Of a stretch of DNA of 38,448 nt, positions 25,339-33,081 are shown piece by piece (the stretch's first letter is position 1; each line of letters starts with the position of its first letter). This DNA is from Pelosinus sp. (GTDB taxonomy: Bacteria; Bacillota; Negativicutes; DSM-13327), in the NCBI GenBank assembly GCA_029239675.1, contig JARBUM010000026.1, positions 1-38,448 on the forward strand, read 5' to 3'. The notes beneath the pieces are model-generated. The model saw nothing but the letters and a program-made list of their open reading frames with translations. It was not told the DNA's origin and made no database searches. The position numbers were made by a program, and so were the translations under genes.

Positions 25339-25379
25339 ATTATACACATTTAATGTTTATTTGTAAATAATAATTATCA
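25339..25379 (-). promoter_or_regulatory. Fur-box promoter 2
   Basis: Minus strand TTTACA (25367-25362), 17 bases, TATAAT (25344-25339). The 15-mer AAATAATAATTATCA (25365-25379) matches the Fur operator TGATAAT-N-ATTATCA at all but two positions and overlaps the -35, exactly the architecture of Fur-box promoter 1. Confidence 0.78.
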
Positions 25380-25448
25380 TTTATCAAAATAAATAATAAT
25401 GTAATAAATATATTTTTTTCTGTAATTTAAAAGATAAAACTATTCATC

Positions 25449-25538
25449 TCACAATTCATTAAGACTATATAAATATAATACTAATCCTGCAGTCAATATA
25501 ATATGAAATATGTTAAATAACCAATCTCCTAGAATCAT
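25449..25538 (-). CDS. 29-aa single-helix membrane peptide
   Basis: MILGDWLFNIFHIILTAGLV then LYLYSLNEL: one hydrophobic helix. AAGGAG lies 9 bases before the ATG. Its promoter carries an 11-bp direct repeat typical of a response-regulator activator site. Function unknown. No clear terminator follows. Confidence 0.65.
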   Translation of the reverse strand: MILGDWLFNIFHIILTAGLVLYLYSLNEL

Positions 25539-25615
25539 AGTATCAACTCCTTGCTTAATATATAGTTATATATCAAAGGCTTTAGAAATCACTGCTATAT
25601 CAATCAATTATTTAT

Positions 25616-25652
25616 ATTATAAAGAAAACCTATGACGAAAATATGACGAAAA
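25616..25652 (-). promoter_or_regulatory. Promoter with tandem 11-bp repeat (Pho-box-like)
   Basis: TATGACGAAAA occurs twice in tandem at 25631-25641 and 25642-25652; read on the minus strand this gives TCGTCATA twice at 11-bp spacing, close to the GTCATA repeats of PhoB-type boxes. They overlap the position of a poor -35 (ATATTT); the -10 is a perfect TATAAT (25621-25616). This is the pattern of an activator-dependent promoter for the 29-aa gene. Confidence 0.6.
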
Positions 25653-25659
25653 AAAAGAA

Positions 25660-25690
25660 CCGCCCACCAATTAAGGTAAGACGGCACCTT
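25660..25690 (-). terminator. GCCGTC-family terminator hairpin
   Basis: Minus strand CCGTCTTACC pairs imperfectly with GGTGGGCGG and is followed by eight T near 25656-25649. No convincing minus-strand gene lies upstream (25691-25931 shows only a CGATAGCT/AGCTATCG hairpin at 25771-25791), so it may be relic. Confidence 0.55.
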
Positions 25691-25931
25691 TGCATTATCA
25701 ATCTGTTTGGTGTTAAGTTAATTTAAAGACGCAGGGTCTATATAAATGCCCATAGAAACTGCATACCATACGATAGCTGTTAAAGCTATCGCGAATAACT
25801 GTCAGACAGGAGACATTATGGAATACATACCCATCCACTTCATTTTGCCATGACACCGTTATAATAATACATAACTCATTAACATCTCTTGCATAGGATA
25901 TAATGATCCTAAAAAATTGGAGGTTAATAAA

Positions 25932-27311
25932 GTGTTTGACTACAGCTATAAGCGTGAGAGTAAATGTTGTGAAGAATGTGTTGGTAAATTTATCGATACC
26001 TATAAGATAAATAAAATTTCTCGTGAGGAGCTCAAGTTTGATCACTGCCGTTATCCTATATGCCCTAATTGCAGTACGTATTCGGATGATCCACATTGTC
26101 ACTCTCTAGAGGATTTGCGTTTAGAGGATCTAAGAATGAGCAATATAGTTATATTAAATGGTGTTGATCCTATTGGTAACGTCATTTTTAGTAATAATAA
26201 AGTATATCGTGGTATTCATAAACAATACGTAGAGGAATATTTTGCTATCTATCAGATATGCCAGCAACATGGCTTGTTCGGACGTCACATTATTAATACT
26301 AAAATTGCTAATGATTTTAGTTTAGAGCCATTTGGATTAATGTTTGAGCATGAGATCGTTTGGCCTTATATATATCCTTTTGAGTGGACACTATCGATGA
26401 CTATTGATGCTGCTTATTCAGTGTTGAATTTGGTAAGGAAACTAGATGAACTTGGTCTAGGACTTAAAGACGGTCATCCATTTAATAGTGCTTATCACAA
26501 AGGGATTTTTTGTTTTATAGATTTTGGATCTATTGTTCGGCGAAAAACATCTCAGTGGATGTTTACAGAATTCATTAATACTTTTATCAATTGGATTATT
26601 TGTAAAACAAAAGGTCTAGGTCAAGATAAGGTACTAATTGAGGAAGATATATCCGTTCATCTCACAAATGAGGAGCAAGAACAATATAATTTTTTAAAAA
26701 CAACTACTCTAGCACTTGTGTCTTCCGGGGAAAGAATACAAGCAATAGAGTTACTTTATCATTGGATCCGTTTTTACGAAAGCCAACTACAAATTATACC
26801 ATGTATCTCTAACATTCCGGATTCTAGCCTTAGCTCAATTATAAAGTTTATAAATGATGTGCAAATTAAACAGGTTATGCTGGTTTCTGGTAATTTTGCA
26901 AATCTTTGCTTTAGATTAAACCAGAATAATACTTTGGTTACCGTATTCAATGAGAATCCTAAGTATATAGATTTTATTTATTCTCAAATTAAGCAAAAAA
27001 CATCTAATATATCTACTGTAGCAATTGATTTTCTAAACCCCAATGGCCCAAATGATTGCTCTAGATGGTTTAATGCAGAAATTAGATTTTCTTCGGAAAT
27101 GGTAATTCTGTTTAATCACTTTTTGAATCAAACTGATTTTACCGAATTAAGTAGGAAATTAAAATTATTTACGGTTAGATATGCAGCTATCGAAATTTTT
27201 GATCCACCCAATGAAAGTCTTATCGAAGCCATTAAACAAGATTTTAATATTATTGATATTCTGAAAGAAAGCTATGATGGTAAGAGACTCTTATTTGTCA
27301 AACTTAAGTAA
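25932..27311 (+). CDS. NoeA-like two-domain protein (kinase-like N-terminus, eroded methyltransferase C-terminus)
   Basis: 459 aa from the GTG at 25932, with GGAGG 8 bases upstream. A Cys-rich N terminus (CCEECVGKF, CRYPICPNCS) precedes a middle domain whose KDGHPFNSAYHKGIFCFIDF and GSI segments resemble the catalytic and DFG loops of small-molecule kinases and the matching region of NoeA-type nodulation proteins. The C-terminal third aligns by eye with the NoeA methyltransferase domain, but the glycine-rich SAM loop is replaced by MLVSGNFANL and the HH-L motif by NHFL. It is AT-rich, plus-strand, alone, and probably horizontally acquired. Substrate unknown. Confidence 0.6.
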   Translation: MFDYSYKRESKCCEECVGKFIDTYKINKISREELKFDHCRYPICPNCSTYSDDPHCHSLEDLRLEDLRMSNIVILNGVDPIGNVIFSNNKVYRGIHKQYVEEYFAIYQICQQHGLFGRHIINTKIANDFSLEPFGLMFEHEIVWPYIYPFEWTLSMTIDAAYSVLNLVRKLDELGLGLKDGHPFNSAYHKGIFCFIDFGSIVRRKTSQWMFTEFINTFINWIICKTKGLGQDKVLIEEDISVHLTNEEQEQYNFLKTTTLALVSSGERIQAIELLYHWIRFYESQLQIIPCISNIPDSSLSSIIKFINDVQIKQVMLVSGNFANLCFRLNQNNTLVTVFNENPKYIDFIYSQIKQKTSNISTVAIDFLNPNGPNDCSRWFNAEIRFSSEMVILFNHFLNQTDFTELSRKLKLFTVRYAAIEIFDPPNESLIEAIKQDFNIIDILKESYDGKRLLFVKLK

Positions 27312-27326
27312 ATTGGCGTAAAATAC

Positions 27327-27365
27327 AAAAGATCCGTCCACCTAATCAAAGGTAAACGGATCTTT
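27327..27365 (+). terminator. GCCGTC-family bidirectional terminator
   Basis: AAAAGATCCGT and ACGGATCTTTT arms with inner ACCT/AGGT; 16 bases after the NoeA-like stop codon, followed by ATTT. Confidence 0.88.
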
Positions 27366-27534
27366 TATTTGTAAATCTGTGAATAACTGTGTACGGTTTA
27401 TTGCGGCCGTCCCAGGGACGTTTTAAACAATAAAAATAACTTATCGATTTTCCTTGTATATTTACTTCCCATCCTGAACTATCCCTACCAAAATGGTGTT
27501 CATAAGATACTGCAGCATCCTTGCTAAAATTCAT
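27346..27534 (-). CDS. Doubtful 62-aa ORF downstream of the phage remnant
   Basis: Its ATG overlaps the stop of the preceding frame by ATGA, but its last residues lie inside the terminator at 27327-27365, it has no ribosome site, and no family is recognisable. It may be a relic of the next phage-tail gene. Confidence 0.2.
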   Translation of the reverse strand: MNFSKDAAVSYEHHFGRDSSGWEVNIQGKSISYFYCLKRPWDGRNKPYTVIHRFTNKRSVYL

Positions 27535-27958
27535 CTGCAGCTATATAGGTATATACCGATCACCGCCATGCTGGCCATAACCAGCAGATCCTTGAACCTG
27601 CGAATTGAGCAACTTGTCATAACCATATCTTCCCATACTTTCTGATGGGTTACTATAGTAACCGGCTCACGATTCTGCCATATATTATAAAACTCATCGA
27701 TGGCGTTTATCACCCTATCCTGTGATATTTCTTTAAAGTTTTCATACCAAGTAACAGGCATGGGACTTATCATAATGACTAATGATAATTTGATTGGCTT
27801 CGCAGTTACGTTATCGCTGATAGGAAAACCATCTTCTACAGGAAATTCTGACACCTCACTGTTTAAGTTAATCTCAGATTCAACTAACACATCCACTTAA
27901 TAACACCTATCTTGCCCGGTTGCTTTGGTGGGCTAAAAATAAATTGTGCTTCAGCCAT
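27531..27958 (-). pseudogene. Phage tail baseplate (Dit-like) gene remnant
   Basis: The ATG at 27958 (AGGAAGGTG upstream) opens 24 codons, MAEAQFIFSPPKQPGKIGVI and on, then hits a stop; the reading continues in another frame from about 27896 with VDVLVESEINLNSEV, FPVEDGFPISDNVTAKPIKL, NREPVTIVTHQKVWEDMV. This PVE-G-ISD...REP-T-VVT...MV-TS pattern is that of Dit-like tail proteins. After MTSCSI the frame appears to shift again, since an alternative frame reads QVQGSAGYG. At least one and probably two frameshifts; not functional. Isolated prophage debris. Confidence 0.6.
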
Positions 27959-28013
27959 ATTTGCAAGTCACCTTCCTAGTTTATTTTAATAATTACTATT
28001 TTTTATTACTAAA

Positions 28014-28032
28014 GAGAGGCTTTTGGCCTCTC
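28014..28032 (-). terminator. Short GAGAGGC hairpin
   Basis: GAGAGGC and GCCTCTC, 5-base loop; on the minus strand followed by TTTAG. Sits upstream of the phage remnant and may end the transcript of the fragment at 28110-28280. Confidence 0.45.
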
Positions 28033-28109
28033 ACATTCAGTCCATTATTCTACATTTATTAGCCAATATCAATGTTCGATAAACTGGAGTTATTGGAAGT
28101 TGAAAAATA

Positions 28110-28280
28110 TTATTTTTTATACTTTTTAACCGATGCTTGCATCACAAAATCGGTGATAACCCATTCAGGTAAGATGCTTTTTAATTCATCTTGGAAGTGT
28201 ATAAATAACTCAAGACTTAACCTCTGTCCTGTACTCACGAAATAGGCAGGATTAACATAGTAAAAGTCGAGAAGCAGTAC
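28110..28280 (-). pseudogene. C-terminal gene fragment, family unknown
   Basis: 56 codons open without a start: VLLLDFYYVNPAYFVSTGQR then LSLELFIHFQDELKS and an end VKKYKK. Protein-like composition with a natural lysine-rich tail, but no start codon or ribosome site, so a truncated remnant. Not recognised. Confidence 0.35.
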
Positions 28281-28351
28281 CTATCGCAGAAAAAGAAACA
28301 TCTGATATGATGGAAACGTTTATGAAAACCACCAAAAAAAGGCGCAAATAA
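28262..28351 (+). pseudogene. C-terminal gene fragment ahead of a terminator
   Basis: The last 29 codons of a plus-strand frame, AVPIAEKETSDMMETFMKTT ending KKRRK, run into the terminator at 28352-28386. The frame is closed a few codons upstream of the visible part, so only the 3' end of a gene appears to survive. Confidence 0.35.
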
Positions 28352-28386
28352 AAAAGCACACGCTACAAAATAGCATGTGCTTTTTA
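28352..28386 (+). terminator. Intrinsic terminator of a lost plus-strand gene
   Basis: AAAAGCACACGCTA pairs with TAGCATGTGCTTTT (one mismatch) followed by TTA; directly after the stop at 28351. Confidence 0.75.
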
Positions 28387-28446
28387 CTTTTATTTGTGCT
28401 TATTGGTGTTACTTTTTAAGGGTTAAGGGACAAAATAAGGTACAGT

Positions 28447-28482
28447 TGACATAAGAAAAGCCTCCGCATACCTGCGAAGGCT
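28447..28482 (-). terminator. Terminator of tRNA-Lys (second copy of a shared hairpin element)
   Basis: Minus strand AGCCTTCGCA pairs with TGCGGAGGCT (one mismatch) and runs into TTTTCTTATG. It begins 9 bases after the CCA end. A related element is at 24323-24370. Confidence 0.8.
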
Positions 28483-28491
28483 ATAAATTAC

Positions 28492-28567
<76 letters not shown>

Positions 28568-28651
28568 AATTTAATTTAACAACATTTATATGATACATCA
28601 TAATGCTATAAATGTCAATCGTTTTATGCCTCAATGTCTCTTAAACTACAA

Positions 28652-28862
28652 CTTATCCGATGACCAATTCACTCTAAGACTCCCATCTTCTATCTTGCTA
28701 ACAGCCTGTAGTGCCCTGTTCATGGCGCACATGGAAACAGGTTATAGAACTCGAACTAAGTTCGCTCTAAATGACTCTAAACCCAAGGCTCACTTATACA
28801 AATGGGAGCTAAGTGCGACTAAGATTTAGGTGGAGTTAAAACTCCACCTAAATCTTAGTCTT
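28652..28862. repeat. Long dispersed structured repeat, copy B (3' of nfnB)
   Basis: Alignable over its whole length with copy A (14230-14459), roughly three quarters identical by eye. The terminal hairpin is perfect here: 21-base arms at 28817-28837 and 28840-28860. Internal complementary pairs (CTCCCAT/ATGGGAG; AACAGCC/GGTTAT region) recur. Together with the tRNA side sequence it explains most of 28568-28877; no gene is seen. Confidence 0.8.
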
Positions 28863-28877
28863 CTTTATCATGTGATA

Positions 28878-28918
28878 AGGAGCTATCTATAGTATCAATC
28901 AATCTATAGATAGCTCCT
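28878..28918 (-). terminator. Perfect 15-bp hairpin 3' of nfnB
   Basis: AGGAGCTATCTATAG (28878-28892) and CTATAGATAGCTCCT (28904-28918), 11-base loop, 7 bases after the nfnB stop. No T-run follows on the minus strand, so it may be an RNA-stability hairpin working with the repeat hairpin behind it. Confidence 0.6.
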
Positions 28919-28925
28919 GTGTTTA

Positions 28926-30335
28926 TTATTGATTTGCTTTCTTTTCTTGCAAATATTGATCAATTGCCGTTGCGGCTTTCTTGCCAGCACCCATGGCAAG
29001 AATAACAGTGGCTGCGCCAGTTACAATATCACCACCAGCAAATACGCCTGGTTTACTCGTAACACCTGTTTCTTCATGAGCGGCAATATTGCCTTTCTTA
29101 TTTGTCTCGAGGCCCTTTGTAGTGGATTGTACTAGTGGATTCGGCCCTTGCCCAATGGCGATAATGACAGTATCTACTTCTAATACAAATTCTGAGTTTG
29201 GAATTTCAATTGGACGGCGACGGCCTGAAGCATCAGGTTCCCCTAGTTCCATACGAACACATTGGAGGCCCGTTACCCAGCCATCCTTATTGCCTAACAC
29301 AGCGGTTGGGGCTGTAAGGAATTGAAAATCTATGCCCTCTTCTTTTGCATGATGAACTTCTTCTAGTCTTGCTGGCAATTCTGCTTCCGAACGACGGTAA
29401 ACAATATAGGAATGATCGGCACCTAAACGAAGGGCAGTTCTAGCTCCATCCATTGCTACATTACCCCCACCGACAACAGCAACTTTTTTTCCTACATGAA
29501 TGGGAGTACCACATGCTGGAAAACGATAGGCTTTCATTAAATTGCAGCGAGTCAAAAATTCATTAGCAGAATACACACCATTTAGGTTTTCCCCTGGAAC
29601 ACCCATAAAATAGGGCAATCCTGCTCCTGTACCAATAAATACAGCATCAAAGCCTTCTTCTTCCATAAGTTCATCAACAGTGAAGGTACTGCCAATCACA
29701 GCATTCACAACAATTTCTACACCAAGTTTGCGTAAATTGTTGATTTCTACCTGCACTACTTCGTCTTTAGGCAAACGGAATTCTGGAATACCATACATTA
29801 AAACACCGCCAGGCAAATGCAAGGCTTCAAAGATAGTAACTTTATAGCCCTTTTTAGCCAAATCACCAGCAACAGCTAAACCAGCAGGCCCTGAACCAAT
29901 GACAGCCACTTTCTGCGCATCTGAAGCATACTCAATAGCAGTAGTAGTCTCCCCTTTATTCCGCGCAGTATCTGCAGCATAACGTTCTAGACGTCCAATA
30001 CCTACTGACTCGCCTTTTTTAGCTAATACACAGTATTTTTCGCATTGTTCTTCTTGAGGACATACTCTACCGCATACTGCTGGCAAACTATTCACTTCTT
30101 TTAGCTTGGCAATTGCAGCATCCATGTCCCCTTCTTTTATCTCTTTAATAAAAGCAGGAATATCGACTTGTACAGGGCACCCCTTACGACAAGGCGCGGT
30201 TTTACATTGCAAACAACGCTCTGCTTCGGCTTTTGCAAGTTCTGCTGTATACCCAAGACTTACCTCATCAAAATTCTTAGCCCTTACTTTAGGGTCTTGT
30301 TCCGGCATTGGATTTTTATTTAGTGAGAGTGACAT
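28926..30335 (-). CDS. nfnB: NADPH-binding subunit of NfnAB (glutamate synthase small-chain family)
   Basis: 469 aa. N-terminal 4Fe-4S region CLQCKTAPCRKGCPVQVDIP and CGRVCPQEEQCEKYC; FAD Rossmann motif VIGSGPAGLAVA; second nucleotide motif VVGGGNVAMDGAR for NADPH; C-terminal GVFAGGDIVTGAATVILAMG for FAD. Such proteins are either GltD or NfnB/SudA; the neighbouring upstream gene encodes the electron-transfer partner NfnA, and no gltB is present, so NfnB is favoured. The start overlaps the nfnA end by 16 bases with GAGGGGGG as ribosome site, indicating coupling. Its partner gene is damaged (next entry). Confidence 0.9.
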   Translation of the reverse strand: MSLSLNKNPMPEQDPKVRAKNFDEVSLGYTAELAKAEAERCLQCKTAPCRKGCPVQVDIPAFIKEIKEGDMDAAIAKLKEVNSLPAVCGRVCPQEEQCEKYCVLAKKGESVGIGRLERYAADTARNKGETTTAIEYASDAQKVAVIGSGPAGLAVAGDLAKKGYKVTIFEALHLPGGVLMYGIPEFRLPKDEVVQVEINNLRKLGVEIVVNAVIGSTFTVDELMEEEGFDAVFIGTGAGLPYFMGVPGENLNGVYSANEFLTRCNLMKAYRFPACGTPIHVGKKVAVVGGGNVAMDGARTALRLGADHSYIVYRRSEAELPARLEEVHHAKEEGIDFQFLTAPTAVLGNKDGWVTGLQCVRMELGEPDASGRRRPIEIPNSEFVLEVDTVIIAIGQGPNPLVQSTTKGLETNKKGNIAAHEETGVTSKPGVFAGGDIVTGAATVILAMGAGKKAATAIDQYLQEKKANQ

Positions 30336-31125
30336 TTACATCCCCCCTCTTTCTTACCAGCAAAATGCTCGCTATGTTGTTTTTCCTGTGGCTTATACAT
30401 GCGCTGACGTGCCATTAGACTTTCAAAATCTACTTTATGAGCGTCGAACTCTGGACCATCTACACAGGCAAATTTATTTTCTTGACCTACTGATACTCTA
30501 CAGCCGCCGCACATGCCAGTTCCATCTACCATGATAGGGTTAAGGCTAACTACTGTGGGAACTCCATACGGCCTAGTTGTTTCAGCAACAAACTTCATCA
30601 TAATTACAGGTCCAATCGCCACAACCAGGCTGATCGTCTTATCTGAATCCAATAATTCTTTTAGCGGTTGGGTAACCAAAGCCTTGATACCTTTTGAGCC
30701 ATCATCCGTTGTGATGATTAATTCATCACTGACTGCTGCCATTTCTTCTTCATAAATCAAAATATCCTTAGAACGGGCACCAATAATAGAAATGACTTCA
30801 TTACCAGCTTCTTTCAGACCACGCGCAATAGGAATTTTTCTATGTGAGTTGCTTTGCCTAGAGGACCAACTAAATCTAACAGGAACTCTCCTTCATTTAA
30901 AAGACCTAGTTCTACTGTAGAAGCGCCTACCTCTTGAAAAATTAGGGTAATACTGCCCTTTTCTCGATTAAAATCGGCAATTGTTAAAGGAATACGCTCT
31001 CCTTCTTCATTTACACGTAGAATAACAAATTGGCCTGGTTTTGCTTTCTTAGCAATCAACGGTGCTTCCACTTCAAAAAGTTGAACACTTGGCGCTAATT
31101 GTTGTTTCACAAGAATTTTATACAC
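30320..31125 (-). pseudogene. nfnA: NfnA / sulfide dehydrogenase-type FAD-2Fe2S subunit, disrupted by deletion and frameshift
   Basis: The GTG at 31125 has AAGGAGG upstream and starts VYKILVKQQLAPSVQLFEVE. The FAD domain is normal up to VGPLGKATHIEKF, where the frame ends (stop 30814-30816). In the next frame the protein resumes directly with PIARGLKEAGNEVISIIGAR and continues to a normal C terminus with the 2Fe-2S motif MCGGCRVSV and a later Cys. Family members have about 16 residues between these two parts, containing the GGGVGxAP loop for NAD. So roughly 50 bases are missing at about 30832, also breaking the frame. Assembly error or true gene loss are both possible. Confidence 0.8.
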
Positions 31126-31205
31126 AAGAAACCTCCTTGAAATAAGGATTGGTAATGGCATTACAACCACTTACCTTTTCCATAACTTACGGTGTTACTA
31201 CTAAT

Positions 31206-31253
31206 AGATATAATAATATCTCTAATAATTACATGATACACACTATTAGTCAA
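31206..31253 (-). promoter_or_regulatory. Candidate promoter and palindrome of the nfnAB operon
   Basis: Minus strand TTGACT (31253-31248), 16 bases, TAATTA (31231-31226); a palindrome AGATATAATAATATCT (31206-31221) lies just downstream of the -10 and could be an operator. Moderate match only. Confidence 0.45.
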
Positions 31254-31315
31254 TACAGAAAATACTTCAGTTATATACAGTAATTTTGATATCATTCTTT
31301 TTTATATGCAGCAAG

Positions 31316-32983
31316 CTAAAATAAACCAACAATTTTTCCAGCATTGTCAATATTCATTTTTTCTGCTGCAGGATGTTTAGGCAATCCTGGCATGGTCATC
31401 ACTTCACCTGTTAGTGCTACCAAGAATCCAGCCCCTGCTGCCACGCGGATTTCCCGCACTGTAATAGTAAATCCAGTCGGACGTCCTAGTTGCGTCATGT
31501 CATCACTTAAGGAATATTGAGTTTTAGCCATACATATAGGTGTTTTATCAAAACCTAATCCTGTAAGTTCCTTAATGGTTTTTTCGGCTTGGGCAGTATA
31601 GCTTACACCCTCAGCACCATATATTTCCCTGGCAATAGTTGAAATTTTATCCTTAATGGATGCATTAACATCATATATATAGTTGAATTGCTTGGGTTGT
31701 TCACAAGCAGCCAAAACTTTTTGTGCCAGTTCCAAACCGCCTTGACCACCTTTGGCCCAAACTTCAGATAAGGCTACCTCAGCACCAAGCTCCATACATT
31801 TTTGCCTTACGAATTCCAGTTCTTCTACCGTATCTGTAGGGAAAGCATTAATTGCCACCACTGCTGGCAAACCAAACTTCTGCATATTTTCAATATGCTT
31901 CGTCAGATTGGCCAAGCCTTTTTCTAAGGCAGGCATGTTTTCTCCGACTAGTTCTGCTTTCGGCACACCGCCATGCATTTTAAGAGCCCTTACGGTAGCA
32001 ACAATTACGACTGCATCTGGCTTGATTTCTGCAAAACGGCATTTAATATCTAAAAACTTCTCAGCACCAAGGTCAGCACCAAAGCCTGCTTCTGTTACGC
32101 AAATATCAGCTAGCTTTAGTGCAAATTTAGTCGCCATTACACTATTGCAGCCATGAGCAATATTAGCAAAAGGCCCCCCATGAACAAAAGCTGGAGTATG
32201 TTCTAAGGTCTGCACTAAATTTGGTTTTATCGCATCTTTAAACAGTAAGGTTAATGCTCCAGTAACATTTAGTGCCGCAGCAGTAATTGGCTCATTCCCA
32301 TAGGTATAGCCAATAATAATCTTGCCAATACGAGCTTTCATATCATCTAAATCACTAGCCAAACATAAAATTGCCATCATTTCAGAAGCTACTGTAATAT
32401 CAAAGCCACTTTCTCGTGGTACACCATTTATTTTCCCACCCAGTCCACAAATAACGGAACGTAGTGAGCGTTCATTCAAATCCATAACTCGGCGCCAAGT
32501 AATACGTCTTGGATCTATGCCTAATTCATTACCTTGATGAATATGATTGTCAATGATCGCTGCTAATAAGTTATGAGCTGTGGTAATCGCATGAAAATCC
32601 CCAGTAAAGTGCAAATTAATATCTTCCATGGGCACTACCTGAGCATAACCACCACCAGCAGCACCACCTTTCATGCCAAAGCAGGGACCTAGGGACGGTT
32701 CACGTAAAGCAATGGCTACCTTCTTACCCATTTGATGCAAAGCATCGCCAAGCCCTACCGTAGTTGTTGTTTTTCCCTCACCTGCTGGTGTAGGATTGAT
32801 AGCCGTAACCAACACTAATTTACCATCAGGGCGAGTTTTAATATTCTCCCATGTCTGTAATGATACCTTTGCTTTGTATTTACCATAAAGTTCGAGATCA
32901 TCTTGGGTGATGCCAAGTTGGCTGGCAACTTCCTCTACATGGATCATTACCGCTTCTTGAGCAATTTGAACGTCACTTTTCAT
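31316..32983 (-). CDS. fhs: Formate-tetrahydrofolate ligase
   Basis: 555 aa from the ATG at 32983, with AAGGAGG 7 bases upstream. ATP-dependent activation of formate to 10-formyl-THF, first step of the methyl branch of the acetyl-CoA pathway or one-carbon supply. P-loop [18 protein letters not shown], then [20 protein letters not shown] and the C-terminal [18 protein letters not shown], all hallmark segments. It follows folD by about 100 bases with a strong hairpin between. Confidence 0.97.
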   Translation of the reverse strand: MKSDVQIAQEAVMIHVEEVASQLGITQDDLELYGKYKAKVSLQTWENIKTRPDGKLVLVTAINPTPAGEGKTTTTVGLGDALHQMGKKVAIALREPSLGPCFGMKGGAAGGGYAQVVPMEDINLHFTGDFHAITTAHNLLAAIIDNHIHQGNELGIDPRRITWRRVMDLNERSLRSVICGLGGKINGVPRESGFDITVASEMMAILCLASDLDDMKARIGKIIIGYTYGNEPITAAALNVTGALTLLFKDAIKPNLVQTLEHTPAFVHGGPFANIAHGCNSVMATKFALKLADICVTEAGFGADLGAEKFLDIKCRFAEIKPDAVVIVATVRALKMHGGVPKAELVGENMPALEKGLANLTKHIENMQKFGLPAVVAINAFPTDTVEELEFVRQKCMELGAEVALSEVWAKGGQGGLELAQKVLAACEQPKQFNYIYDVNASIKDKISTIAREIYGAEGVSYTAQAEKTIKELTGLGFDKTPICMAKTQYSLSDDMTQLGRPTGFTITVREIRVAAGAGFLVALTGEVMTMPGLPKHPAAEKMNIDNAGKIVGLF

Positions 32984-33007
32984 CAATATGCCTCCTTATA
33001 TAACTAT

Positions 33008-33056
33008 AGCCAAAGTGATACTTGATACAATACATTGTTTCAAGTATCATTTGGCT
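33008..33056 (-). other. Intercistronic hairpin between folD and fhs
   Basis: AGCCAA-AG-TGATACTTGA pairs with TCAAGTATCA-T-TTGGCT, 16 bp in two helices. No T-run follows on the minus strand, so it is more likely an RNA processing or stability element, or an inefficient terminator, than a full stop. Confidence 0.5.
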
Positions 33057-33081
33057 GTAACTCTACTGAATGAGCTTTAAC

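Noticed and set aside
23400..25652. CRISPR array or tandem repeat locus
   Set aside because: Repeats are dispersed hairpin terminators of unequal spacing, without regular spacers or cas genes.
25725..25855. Possible c-di-GMP (GEMM)-like leader or 35-aa ORF before the NoeA-like gene
   Set aside because: Only short GACGCA...GGGTCT resemblance; the second half of the riboswitch and its tetraloop receptor are not visible. The ORF has only a weak ribosome site.
25713..26102. 129-aa minus-strand frame
   Set aside because: Mostly antisense to the start of the NoeA-like gene, no ribosome site, low-complexity hydrophobic translation.
28926..30335. Glutamate synthase small subunit (GltD)
   Set aside because: Same family, but no large subunit is present and the upstream gene encodes an NfnA-type partner, so NfnB is the better call.
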